Shown here: positions 12,054 to 22,831 of the stretch, in pieces | How the letters are laid out: each line of letters opens with the position of its first letter | Position numbering within the stretch: the stretch's first letter is position 1 | Assembly: GCA_012295275.1 (NCBI GenBank) | Contig: CM022674.1 | Coordinates: forward strand, 9,386,260 to 9,450,259 | DNA: 64,000 nt | Reading direction: 5' to 3' | From: Chrysomallon squamiferum | Taxonomy: Eukaryota; Mollusca; Gastropoda; Neomphalida; Peltospiridae | Made by a program: the position numbers and the translations under genes | The notes under the pieces: generated by a model | The model's input: only the letters and a program-made list of their open reading frames with translations | Told to the model about the DNA's origin: nothing | The model's database searches: none

Positions 12054-12977
12054 TCATCCTCTTTGATCAACCAAGATAATAATTTCTAGAAAACTTTCAA
12101 TGAAATCAATATTTGTATTTTCTAACATAGTAGTTATGCTTTAAATGGGTTACTCTATTTACCTATTTATATCATAATAAACTAAAAACTTTGCTGAGAT
12201 CACTGATAATACTCAAACTAACAAACTAATAATGTGTTATGTATTTTTGTTTTTATTTTTGTTATTGTTCGGTAGTAAATAATCATTATTTATCTTTTTA
12301 ATCGTGTTAGCTTTTTTGTCATTTATGATCTATAAAACACAGAAGCTGATGTTAATGCAACGCCTATATGAGTGGTGAAACATTTTATTATAAATATTTT
12401 AAAGTTTTGTTACATTACGAAATCTACTCGAAAATGTCTAAAGCTGAGAGTTTATAAATAACTGGTTTCTTCCTTTGAAATATAATTTGAATCTATTTTG
12501 TTCTTAAAATCCCTCAGCTGTATCCCGTTTCCTTTGGGTATCTTGATGATGAAGTTAATAATCTGAAAGATCTATTTCTTCAGAACCGATACATTGTTAA
12601 ACCTCGATGTTCCTCCAGTAAGGGTTGCTTTGCATGTATCTAGCTATGACCGTGCGCCCTAGGAAATAAAACAAAATTTTAAAACACAATTATTAAAGAT
12701 GATCTCCATTCGTTATTTTTATGTTTCTTATTGAGCTAATACTTTAATTTGCATATATTCTGGTAAAAGTACGCTTAATGTTTTAAAATGTGTTCTCTAT
12801 GAATAAATGATATAAGTTACAGTAGATGAACCTTTTTTAATAGGTTGTATTCCAATTACATTGTACTGAAATTCTTGCTATTAAATTGTTTTTGAGTACT
12901 GACATCTGACCCAATTTAGACTGTACACCCGCTTTGAATACGTGTAATACCATCGTCTTCTCCTCTTTGGCGGCCAT
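9551..12977 (-). CDS. Five-exon gene for a 139-aa, mainly helical protein of unknown function
   Basis: Exons, minus strand: 12977-12951 (MAAKEEKTM, strong Kozak aaaagATGG), 10962-10864 (AMSEFRRLDRLRTIRIEEN to LALQM), 10599-10500 (RKELCLKTDAIIRDLLKRAS), 10060-9966 (EHKSNRSVPSAVAIQRKYIQ to CVKEFYQT) and 9649-9551 (IQQMRDLINLTNWDIEMVIE to GEVTGLF, stop TAA). Every junction has GT donor and AG acceptor and the exon lengths (27, 99, 100, 95, 99) give one continuous frame, which is strong evidence for a real gene. The product is rich in Arg, Lys, Glu, Ile and Leu with heptad-like spacing at both ends and a Ser/Lys linker in the middle, so a small coiled-coil adaptor is likely. I do not recognise the family. 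The link of the 9-codon exon 1 to exon 2 is the least certain step: translation could instead begin at the exon 2 ATG (10959). Confidence 0.65.
10281..10341 (+). repeat. (CA)n microsatellite
   Basis: About 30 perfect CA units, in the intron between the third and fourth exons of the minus-strand 139-aa gene. Confidence 0.97.
11462..11469. promoter_or_regulatory. CRE-like palindrome TGACGTCA
   Basis: A perfect cAMP-response-element palindrome in a locally CpG-richer stretch (about 11,450-11,850), about 500 bp upstream of exon 2 of the 139-aa gene. It would fit an alternative promoter for translation from the exon 2 ATG. A single 8-mer is weak evidence. Confidence 0.3.
12011..12050 (+). repeat. 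(TG)n microsatellite
   Basis: About 20 perfect TG units inside intron 1 of the minus-strand gene. Confidence 0.97.
12518..12617 (+). CDS. Possible 100-bp plus-strand exon, unrecognised
   Basis: Between a good acceptor (ttcttaaaatccctcag) and a donor (TCCA|GTAAGG) lies an open 33-codon frame beginning LYPVSFGYLDDEVNNLKDLF and ending in IVKPRCSS. Codon composition is less AT-biased than the surroundings. It is antisense within intron 1 of the minus-strand 139-aa gene. No partner exon was identified and no family recognised, so it may be chance. Confidence 0.3.
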
Positions 12978-13040
12978 CTTTTATTCGGGTCTTTATGATC
13001 TGGCGTTACGTAGGCTCTGAAATGATACTTAATATATAAG
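12978..13040 (-). promoter_or_regulatory. Putative promoter of the 139-aa gene
   Basis: CpG-containing sequence directly upstream of the ATG at 12977 (minus strand). The start codon sits in AAAGATGGCCGCC, which resembles a YY1-type downstream element (AAGATGGC) often found at starts of housekeeping genes. TATA-less. Inferred from motif and position only. Confidence 0.35.
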
Positions 13041-13389
13041 GTTTTCATTTGTTCATGGAATTAATAAAATAAAAAAAACCCCACAAATATTGCAAAGTGA
13101 AAAACATTCAACGAAATATGACGATGACTAATTAATTATCCAGCTCCACGGAAGATCACAATCAGCAAAATCATCACTATTGCCACTATTATTAATTATT
13201 ATCAAACATCTTGGATAAGTGTTATATAAACCAGTTACGATAATTAGCACAATTCTGTAAAACCAGACGGGATTAATTGATACAATATATAGTTGAAATA
13301 ATTTATACACCAACCTCTTCAGATGTTTTTAATTTCCATTTATATTTGCTGAAAACGCTTTACATGGCTGTTTTTTCTTACTTTTTAAT

Positions 13390-13660
13390 GTTATTACTTT
13401 TATTATTACTAATTCCACTATAACAACTACTACTATTACAGCTGCTGCAATTACTACTGTTACTACAACCACCACCATCACCAACATTAACTGCTATTAC
13501 CATCATTAACAACAACTGTTACTTCTGCTGTCACTACACTATTATCATTTTATTATTATTATTTATTTTTTAAACGACATTGTGAAACACTACTACTGTT
13601 ACTACTACTATCACAGCGTTATTACTATTAGTAATATATTATCGTCATCATTATACTTTT
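13390..13660 (+). repeat. Degenerate ACT/ATT/ACC trinucleotide tract
   Basis: Imperfect triplet repeats of the types act, att and acc with interruptions such as aactgctattaccatcatta. The wording resembles the 57-bp minisatellite at 27.2-28.8 kb, but no 57-bp period is clear. Confidence 0.6.
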
Positions 13661-14880
13661 TATTTATTTAAAACGACCTTGTGAAATAATTATATTATAT
13701 TCTTTTACCAGTAAAAAAGGCCTTTAAAAAATTCCGTTAATCAAAAACAACGTTTTAATCTCTCTTCTTAGGATTACTTCATTAACTTTTTTAAAAAGTG
13801 GTAAATGATTTGAAAATATTACATAATTATTCAACAATTTACAACACTAAAAAGACCATTATTATCTCCAGTTTTTTGCTGTATGGTAATTTAGTTACTG
13901 CTAAAATCTGTATGCCGCTGAACTCATAATATTCAATTCAACTAGATTCCGATACGGGATTTTTAATATATTTGATTTTTTAATTTTTTAATTTTATGAA
14001 TTCTGAACTTAAACCTTTACTCATCATAATACGTACCTGTTAAATAACGAAATAATTTAAATACATTGTCTGTACGTCAATTTTACTGTTACGTATGCGT
14101 CTGGCGGCTAATCTGATAATAAAACTTAAGACTATTTAAGTGGATGCTGCGAGTAAAATAGCTATAACATTTATTAGTGCATTTATAAAATTTAAGAAAC
14201 CAGCTGTTGGCTACACTTATTTTAGCATTTTAATCAAACAAATTGCTACACCGATATATACAAATAAACTGAAGATCGATTGTCAACTGTAGCGATGAAG
14301 GTCATATCAGGTGATGACAGTTGTTCCACGCATACTTCTAATTATCACAAAATAACGATAAAGTCTTCAAATGGCCTCCTAACAGTTCATGTTCCTTGCA
14401 GCAGGAACATTCTACATCCGTTCTTGGTTTTTATTTTCCTTTTTGTTTTTGGTCTTTTTCATTTTTTTCATTTTTTTTCTTTTTCTTTTTTCTTATGTCT
14501 ATATAAAATTAAACAACCATGCTATGACGTGACAGCTATAGCCCCAAAGGGCTTAACGGCGCCTTTGTTGTATGCAAGATAGTACATTTTTTTTTTCTTT
14601 TCTTTGTTCTTTTTAATTTATTTTTGCTTCCTTTTAAAAAGGAGAAGAAGAAGAAATAAAAAATATTATTTTGCAACTTTATTAACTGATTGGCCACCAG
14701 ATACAAATGCAGCAGTAAAATGCAACTTAGGACAATGTATTTAACTCATTGTTTCATTTTCCCACAGGGTACACCTTAAGAGGTTTTAACCTGAAAGTTC
14801 TGTACATATCATACATTATTAAGTTCAGTAGATAAATGGAATCGGTTTATGAAGTTAAGTTTGCCCAGTCCAAAGATATA
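13661..14880. other. AT-rich intergenic DNA
   Basis: No supportable gene. Contains T-rich tracts (14,420-14,490 and 14,588-14,625). On the minus strand an AATAAA (14,683-14,678) could serve the Reeler-like gene. Confidence 0.5.
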
Positions 14881-14905
14881 TTTATTATGTATTTTAGGAT
14901 TAATC

Positions 14906-15408
14906 TTACACAAAGTATACAAAGTTTCTTCCATCGTTCGCTGCGAACCATGTTGCAGTAATGTTCGGCTGGGGGTTGTCTGGGTCGGCTGATTTAGCGC
15001 CACTACTGAAAAGCCATGCACTGGATGGACAGTAGACTGGGGCAGACATGTTCAATTTTCCAATCCAGTGACCGGATGTAGGAGAGTCCATGAATCCCGG
15101 ATGTGCGTCAGTTGTAGGCACATACAGAAACATGTCTGCAACTTCACTGATAGAACTACTAACATTTTTTGGTTTTACTGTAACTGAAATATATTACTTG
15201 AAATATATTAAAGAAAATATTATTTAATTTAGATCATTTACATGCACGCATTTCAAGTGTATAAAGTATTTTATTTTTATTTTCTTATTATTTATTTATT
15301 TTTGTTTTAAAGCGTAAAACTTATTTTGAAATATTTTTATTTTTTTTCTATATATAGTTATTTATTTACTTTTTGTAAAACCTGTCTATAATCTATCTCT
15401 CTGCCTGT

Positions 15409-15451
<43 letters not shown>

Positions 15452-16628
15452 GTCTGTCTGTGTGTGTGTGTGTGTGTTTTATAAACATACACACAGAATC
15501 AGTTCCTTTATTAGTATTATTAATTTTTGCTGTTGTTTTTATTATTTTCTTTTTTTTTTAGATTTTCTTCTTTTCTTATAATTTTTATATTGTGTAAATT
15601 ATATATAGTATTTATTTATTTATTGTTACTTTAATTAATCATTTTATATTATATTTGTTTTATTTTTATTATATTTTAAATTTCATTCTATTGTTTTCTT
15701 TTGTCTTAATTGTTTATTACTTTTTATTTTAGTTCTGCTTGTCAACGTTATATTTACACAAAATAGTTTCCTACTATTTTGACATAATTATGTTAAAAAA
15801 TGCAATGTCTGTCTGTCTATTTATCATCTGTCTGTGTGTGTGTGTGTGTTGCTTCCAATGATTTATACTTATATTTTGTACAGATAATCTCTCACGCGTC
15901 AATATGAACAGCTAGCTACTGTTAGGAAACAAAGTATTAGAATCTTTCTATTTTAATACAGTTTCATACACCAAAATGTATAATTTGTTTATAATCCTCA
16001 ATAAACAGGTAGCTTGTATTGATCATGTATTAACGCTCTTCAGTGAAGATTATTACAGATAGATGGATGACGGATGTATGGATAGATGGATCGCTGGGCA
16101 TATGAGTCGCTATGTGGATGGAGAGATAGATACGTGAAAGAAGACGTTATTGTTGAGAACCTATCACCAATTTATGACTGTAAAATATATATGCAACAAA
16201 ATTTTTAAATTGTTTCTTGCAGATTTTTTCGTCTACACAGCACCGCCAGAGTAATGAAGAAAAAATAAAACAACAGAGATAATTTAAAACTAATTTATGT
16301 TATATGTTTATATGTAATGTTATGTATATATTAATCAAAAGAGAAAGCGCTTGTGTTTGTTTGACCTTTACGCGGCTGTAGAATATGTTAACAGAAGTTT
16401 TAAACGGTAGTGGGTGTGTTCGAAATTATTTTTGTGTCATTAAAGAAATGTTCAAGTACTATTTTACTGTAATTAATATAGTGACAACATGTTTACCAAA
16501 TAACTTTTCTCTCTGAACTTATAGCTCCTTTCCTGTCAAACAATAACAGAGTAGCCATGGAATGACGGCAACAAACATTCGTCTTTGTCAGATCAAATCG
16601 TAAAACTGTTAGTGATATTTTCACCAAT

Positions 16629-16690
<62 letters not shown>

Positions 16691-17111
16691 TACACTATAT
16701 AGAAACTAATTAGACATGTGTTGGTAACTTTACCTATTCAATGATTACCATTCATAAATATAAATACATGGGTATTCCAGCATCTAAAAACTATAGCATC
16801 TAACATTTGAAGCTAATAACACATTTCTTTTATAATATAGTTTACAGCAGTTCTTTTTTAAAGTTCAAATTTAAATAGAAATGCCAAAACGTTTTTGTCG
16901 TAAAAGAACATGTTTAAAATTATGATGTTATTACTTTAATGAATTATTATTCCTTACCATCAATTCCTTGGTAGTAACTGAACCATGTTTCATTTGTTTC
17001 AATTATAAAATGGTTTCCTCTCAAAACCGGCGGAGCATCAGCGCAGAAATCCTCTGGTTCCTGACTAAAAGATTTAGCGATGAAAAGAATAAAAACTAAT
17101 ATATAAAACAT
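14906..17111 (-). CDS. Secreted Reeler-like domain protein, two exons, 143 aa
   Basis: Exon 1 is 17111-16958 and exon 2 is 15183-14906; a phase-1 intron with GTAAGG donor and tatttcag acceptor joins them. The start MFYILVFILFIAKSFSQ is a typical signal peptide. The mature part has the spacing of a Reeler domain: Cys (DFCADAPP), YYQGIDVTVKP, a FLYVPTTDAHPGFMDS strand-loop, GHWIGKL, second Cys (PVYCPSSAWLFSSG), and the end NITATWFAANDGRNFVYFV, matching the usual W.AP....V.F.. finish. Potential N-glycosylation sites are NET, NVS, NMS and NIT. Single-domain Reeler proteins of this size include secreted defence-type proteins; that role here is inference. On the minus strand an AATAAA occurs about 20 bases after the stop (14,886-14,881). 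Confidence 0.7.
15413..15478 (+). repeat. Compound (CT)n(TG)n microsatellite
   Basis: About 18 CT units followed by TCTG and TG units, inside the intron of the Reeler-like gene. Confidence 0.95.
16629..16686 (+). repeat. (TAA)n microsatellite
   Basis: About 19 perfect AAT/TAA units within the intron of the Reeler-like gene. Confidence 0.97.
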
Positions 17112-17704
17112 AGTGAACTATCTGTAAGCAGAATCACAACACTACCAACGACCAGAGAAAATATTATTCAAGCTATGTGACAGTCTTTTAATCATAATCT
17201 TCGTCAACCCTGTCTTAGCGTGACACAGTGGCACGGAAATGCTGTGTATGAAAAAAGTCATATATCAAAAATGTTAATGTGCCACTCAGTGACTTTATGA
17301 TTCATTGTGTCGAGCTCTTTTACGTATTTTTAACAACGAGCGGATGTTTTCTGTCACAAGTAATCAAAGATACAAGAATTACACTTTTGTGTTACTGTTA
17401 TTGTTATAATTTTTTTTTCTTTTTTTTTTTTTCTAAGAGGTTTATTTTTCAGCAGCTAAGGAAGATTTTCGAAAATACCTTAAATAGTTGCCTGTATGTT
17501 TGACGTTGAAATCACGTGACCAATAATATCAAATTGACTGGTGAAATGTCAGTTATTTTCATTCTTTTTTATTCATAATAAACAAATATAATGTTTTTGA
17601 AAAAGCATATTTCATTTGCCCTACGTCCATTGTTCAAGATTTTTACACTTCTATAAAATTTAATATTCGTGAAGCAAATGTTAACGTTTGATCAAAATTA
17701 CAAA
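17112..17704. other. Upstream region of the Reeler-like gene
   Basis: Expected to hold the promoter of the minus-strand Reeler-like gene. I see no clear TATA box at a fixed distance. Contains a T-rich run at 17,409-17,432. Confidence 0.4.
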
Positions 17705-17706
17705 TA

Positions 17707-17844
17707 CAGTAGTACCTTGACTTACGAGTTTAATTCGTTCCGCGACCAAGCTCGTATCTCAATTGGCTCGTATATCAAATCAATTTTCCCAACTAAAATT
17801 AATTGAAATACCATTAATCCTTTCCAGCCCCCGAAAAACTAATC

Positions 17845-17880
<36 letters not shown>

Positions 17881-18438
17881 TACCCTGTGTTTAAATAAGA
17901 AAAATGTATTTATAAATGACAAATATTGTATAAAACAAAATAAAAGAGAATGTAGAGAAATAAATTTGTTTTGTAAAGTGTTTTTATTTTGGAGATCAGA
18001 CAATATATTTTAACGCCTTTGGCTGGAGTTACAGCCTTTATCGGCTCCTTCAGCTTCAGTATGTTACATGTCGTAGAAGTACTATGGTCGTACTGCTTAG
18101 ACATGTTGACGACACGCACACTTCACTTATGTTTTTCCATGAATTCAAGCTTTAATTCAATGGACTTCATCCGCTTCTTCTTCTCCGCACTGTCCTTTGC
18201 ACTCGCTGTCTTAGGATCCATGGCTAGAAAAAAGAAATTTGGCAAAATACTGCACAACACACAAGCACAACACAACAGAAATGCTTCTGCGGCGAGATAA
18301 CCACGTGAAGTAAACGTGGGAAGCTGGCTCGATGTTATGTTGTTTGTTGCACCAACTAGCGGCAGCATATCTGAAGCTCACTTGCAACTCAAAGCAAAAA
18401 ATCGACCATTGGGGCACTTGTTAGTCAAGGTACCGCTG
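17707..18438 (-). mobile_element. Non-autonomous Tigger/pogo-like element, copy 2
   Basis: Terminal inverted repeats start CAGTAGTACCTTGACTTACG at 17,707 and end in caaggtaccgctg at 18,438, both bordered by TA (17,705-06 and 18,439-40), the target duplication of pogo/Tigger elements. On the minus strand from 18,221 there is a transposase N-terminus: MDPKTASAKDSAEKKKR, then KSIELKLEFMEKHK, an in-frame stop where the other copies have an Arg codon, then VRVVNMSKQYDHSTSTTCNI and LKLKEPIKA, i.e. the CENP-B/Psq-type helix-turn-helix. The remaining ~400 residues with the DDE domain are absent. Length is ~732 bp, so it is a deletion derivative. It carries a ~35-base T run at 17,847-17,879. Confidence 0.75.
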
Positions 18439-18755
18439 TACTTACTATATAGTATAGGTGATCACTGAAAGCAAAGTTTGAAATTACTCCAAACATGCTT
18501 ACTTGTATATTATATATGTGTCATCTTTAACAAATTGTGTACAATCAATAAACTGTAATTCAGGAGGGAGGTAACCACGTGAAGTAAACGTAGAATGCTG
18601 GCCGGATGTTATGTTGTTGGATGCGTCAACTAGCGGCGGCGCAGCTGGAGCTCGCTCGTAACTCTGATTTTGGCTCGCAACTGAAAGCAAAAATTAGACA
18701 GGGCGACTGCTCATAACTCGAAGTTGGGGCACTGGTAAGTCGAGGTACCACTGTA
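18439..18755 (-). mobile_element. Second Tigger right end joined to copy 2 by a shared spacer
   Basis: After copy 2 comes a ~120-bp spacer (18,441-18,565) that also follows copy 1, then a second, better preserved right-end segment of a Tigger element (from gaggtaaccacgtgaagta at ~18,567 to cgaggtaccactg at 18,753, then TA). The two right ends begin at the same internal point. The structure is a composite or nested insertion. Confidence 0.7.
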
Positions 18756-20280
18756 TTTTATTTGTAATGTAATTTATAAATGCACTTTAGTAATAATAAC
18801 AACAGTAACAACAATAACGATTATACTGATTATGATGAAAACTGCCTTTATATATTATGTAAAAGGTGTGTTTTTCTAAATTATAAAATTATTTCATAAT
18901 GCTGACACAAAAATGTTACTTTGAACAGTTAGAAATTGAAACTATTTGTGTGCAACCTAGATGAAAATTAATTAATATTAAAAAACAAATGAAGCACCAT
19001 TTCATAGACATATTTATCCTGAGGTCAAAAGAGCATAGACAAAGAAAGTCTATCAAAACGACACTGTCTCACTACATCTGTCAAAGTGTTTAACGATCGA
19101 ATATTTCACATAACTCTGCTTCATGCAATATCGGAGCATTATTTAAATATAAACTTATTAAGGCTATTGCTTAGGGAATATATGAATGTCTACAGGACCT
19201 AAATTTGTTTCCATGGCTCAAAATTTGTTACCCACGATTATATAACATTAACTGTACTAATTCAGACAAAATCGTCAGAGGAAACCTTCTATAATTTTGC
19301 ACTGGAAGCAAGAGCTCTTTCCTACTAACAAGAAAGACATCACATACCAGAGTCTGGATGGGACGGAGAAAAAGCCAGTGAGTCTGCTTACCCAAATGAC
19401 AATTTGTGAAAAATATGATTTTCTTTGTCACGATTTGTCAGCCCGTCACAGTTTGTCATCTCTGGGTGCTGAAATTTATATTGGTATAGGATTTGTCACC
19501 TTCTATTCACCAGCATAAATTCTTTTCCAAATCAGCTATACTTCATTTTCTCTCCTCTATCTTTTGTTTCAAAGGTTCTGACATATTACATAGTCTTTTT
19601 GATCCATACTATCATATCTTCTTACAAATACACACACATACATACACACACACACAAATGATTTAAAAAGGTGTTTGTTATATATAATACATATACACAC
19701 AAAGACATACACAAACACATATTATAATTTTAGGTCCGACGGATAGTTTTAAGCATCCGAGCCAAGCAAAACAGGCGAGCTAATAATATTATATTAAAAT
19801 AGGTACATAATGTCTTTCTATTCGATCATGCATGATTTATATCTTAATATATATTAACAGAAAGAGTCACATTTTAATACAAAGTATATGTAATACGTTC
19901 ACATTATAGGCCGTTAATTATGGGTTATTAGGTGTCAAAGGCCAATAAGCGGCATTGGAAATGAAATATCCAGTAAATCCACTAAGGAGGTTCGGTTATA
20001 CACGACGATATAAAAAATTTATTAAATGCGTTGAATACAACATTTCTTTGTATTCTGTTAAATAAGATAATAAATGCTAGACTATATGTCACCCATGTAG
20101 CCTTCGAGTGACGACAAATCGAGACGAAGCGGTGGCTCAACGTATCCAGTCCAGTATACTAGCAGTGTGGTAGAGCGTGAAACTGGGAGATTATTATACT
20201 CTTTGAACGTAAATGATTAAGCAATGTTTTTGTGTGTCTGTGAGTTTGTATGTTCTTTATCGTCGTGTAAATGTGGGGTT
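18756..20280. other. AT-rich intergenic DNA
   Basis: No gene supported. Open frames on both strands at 19,230-19,520 look like chance: they overlap and have no recognised motifs or clear splice context. A short imperfect CA tract lies at 19,628-19,660. Confidence 0.45.
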
Positions 20281-20285
20281 TTTGT

Positions 20286-20326
<41 letters not shown>
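20281..20326 (+). repeat. (TG)n microsatellite
   Basis: Nearly perfect TG/GT tract with one TTTG interruption. Confidence 0.95.
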
Positions 20327-20329
<3 letters not shown>

Positions 20330-20495
20330 GCATGAATACTCAAGTATGACGTCTGCATCACGTCAGAGAAAATAACGATACTGATCAAAACCAACTTTGC
20401 CTGGAAGTTGTTTTGTATTATTAATGTGAACAACGTACGATTACATTCAGATGTTCGTAATGTTACATTATTAGTTTAATTCTGTATTTATTTTA

Positions 20496-20502
<7 letters not shown>

Positions 20503-20540
<38 letters not shown>

Positions 20541-20541
20541 T
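20503..20541 (+). repeat. (TTA)n microsatellite
   Basis: About 13 perfect ATT/TTA units. Confidence 0.95.
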
Positions 20542-20544
20542 ATA

Positions 20545-21580
20545 ATTATATATTTTTTTTCCTTTCTTTCTTTGGATAATTTATATTTTGATAATGTCAA
20601 TAAGTTATGATTCTTTTTTCACAAGATCTATATTATATAAATTTCGAGACACGAAAAACATAACAAAAATGATTACATATCATAAACTACATCAACAAAG
20701 AAACAACACCAAAACGTAATAGTAATATATGACTCACTTTCACGTTCGAAGATAATAATAATAATAATGTTAATGTTGTAATAGTAATATACTACTAAAA
20801 TTTGTATTACATTTCAAACATTTGTAAATTAAAATCTGTAGAAAAAATTATTTCTTCAATTACATAAGCTACAAGATAAAGTTCTTATATTTACTGTATT
20901 AATATGAAGTTACGACCAGTTAACAAACAAAACTAACCCGAAATTAATATTAATTTCAAGAGTGACATTTTCATTAATTATTATGTCATATTACAAGACT
21001 TTTTCACTAAAATAGACTTCATTATTTATCCCAGTTTTATATAATACTAGTTTTTATTTGCTGTTTTCTCATGTAAACTTGATTCTATGTTACTAATTTG
21101 AACGAAGTTATTAATATCATGTGATAGTGACCGTGTTTCCTAATTGAAAATGTTACTTAGTTTATCTGCATTGCCGATTTAACAATTCCATCGTCTGAAC
21201 TCAGTTGAGATCAGTCATTCTGACTGATATTACGTAATTGGATGGACCTGTCGTTTAGATTCAGAATCAAGATGGTGTAACAATGCTAAATAAAATATCG
21301 TAATATTGAACCGAAGTCCAACAAATCACACTTCATCATTTTCTAAATCAATCGTTCTCTTGACACGGTATGAGTAACGGAGTATGGGGGCTTTGATTTA
21401 TTAGGTCTTTTATAATTTTATATTACTTGTCATATATCAGTAATTTCTCTTTCTTTTTCAGATACGTCATAATAATATTACATGTTAAATTTCTCACAGT
21501 AGTAATATTCTGTGAAATTAATTTACACTTAATGATTAACTTGTATAAATATATATTCTGTCTATATATTTAGATATAAC
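20545..21580. other. AT-rich intergenic DNA
   Basis: Nothing recognised: no open frame with splice sites, no repeat longer than a few units. Confidence 0.5.
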
Positions 21581-21584
21581 AGTC

Positions 21585-21974
21585 GAATAAAGTTTATTGT
21601 TTATTTATAACAGTGGAGTAGAGTGTATTGCTTTGTTTACAATAGCCGAGTAGTGTATTGTTTTAGTTACAACAGTATAATAGCGTGTTTTGTTTTATTT
21701 ATAACTATGGTCTAGAGTGCGTCGCGTTATTTATAACAGTAGACTGTGGTATCTTGTTTTATTTATGACAGTGTACTAGAGGATTTCGTTTTTTTTATAA
21801 CAGTGGACTTGGATGTATTGTTTATTTGTAATAGTGGACTAGAGTATATTGTTTATTTATAACAGTGGAGTAGAGTGTTGTTTTATTTATAACAGTGGAC
21901 TAGAGTGTATCGTTTATTTATAACAGTGGACTAAAGAATAGTGTTTTATTTATAACAGTGGAGTAGAATGTATA
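21585..21974 (+). repeat. ~35-bp minisatellite, left part
   Basis: About ten imperfect copies of a 34-37-bp unit with the core tttataacagtggactagag and a following tgtattgttttat. Copies differ at several positions. The array is interrupted by Tigger copy 3 and resumes at 22,712. Confidence 0.85.
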
Positions 21975-22711
21975 CAGTGGTACCTCGAATTGCGAGAGCT
22001 CCAACTTATGAGTTTTCCGAGTTATGAGCGGTCGCCCGTTGAGAGCCAAAATCCGAGTTACGAGCGAGCTTCCGATACGCCGCCGCTAGTTGGGGCAACG
22101 AACAACACAACATCCAACAAAGCATGCCGCGTCTCACGTTTGCTTTACGTGGTAACCTCGCCTTGGAAGCCTCTCTGTTGTGTTGTGTTCACGTTTTGTT
22201 CAGTATTTTGCCAAATTTCCATGGATCTTAAGAAAGTGAGTGTGCTAAGGACAGTAAAGAGAAGAAGAAGCGGATGAAGTCCTTTGAATTAGAGCTTGAA
22301 TTCATAGAAAAACATGAGCGAGGTGTTCGTATAGTCAACATGGCTAGGCAGTACGAGCATAGTACTTTTACGATAAGTACAATGCTGAAGCAGAAGGAGT
22401 CGATAAAGGCTGTAATTTCAGCCAAAGGCATTAAAAAACATGGAAAACACTAACCCTGGACACTTTACAAAACCAAATTATTTCTTTACATTCTCTTTTA
22501 TTATTATTTTTTTAATACAATATTTGTCATTTATACAAACGTTTTTTTAATTTAAAAATACGTTACAGAAAAGAAAATTAATGGGGAGTTTTTTTTGGGG
22601 GGGGGGCTGGAACGGATTAATGGTATTTCAGTTAATATCATTTGGGAAACTTTATTTGATATACGAGCAAACTGAGTTATGAGTTCGGTCGCGGAACGAA
22701 TTAAACTCGGA
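21975..22711 (+). mobile_element. Non-autonomous Tigger/pogo-like element, copy 3
   Basis: Begins TA|CAGTGGTACCTCGAATTGCG and runs to ggaacgaattaaactcgg, where the last ~18 bases of the right terminal repeat are missing. The same internal plan as copy 2 in the opposite orientation: transposase-like ATG near 22,220 (MDLKKVSV), a frame change soon after compared with copy 2, then the helix-turn-helix segment (RMKSFELELEFIEKHERGVR, IVNMARQYEHSTFT) and a stop after AKGIKKHGKH. The ~737-bp length equals copy 2, so both derive from one deletion derivative. A run of ten G lies at 22,597-22,606. Confidence 0.75.
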
Positions 22712-22765
22712 ATGGAGAGTTTATTGTTTTAATTATAACAGTCGGATAGAGTATGTTCTTTCATA
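22712..22765 (+). repeat. ~35-bp minisatellite, right part
   Basis: Resumes after the transposon with tttattgttttaattataacagtcggatagag, the same unit as 21,585-21,974. Only about 1.5 copies remain. Confidence 0.75.
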
Positions 22766-22831
22766 CCGGGCATTGGCTCGACTTTTTCTGATTTCTGAAA
22801 TATGAAACAAAAATTGGTATGAACAATATGA

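Noticed and set aside
14280-14582. 100-codon Phe-rich plus-strand frame
   Set aside because: Its middle is a T-rich low-complexity tract; no splice or homology support.
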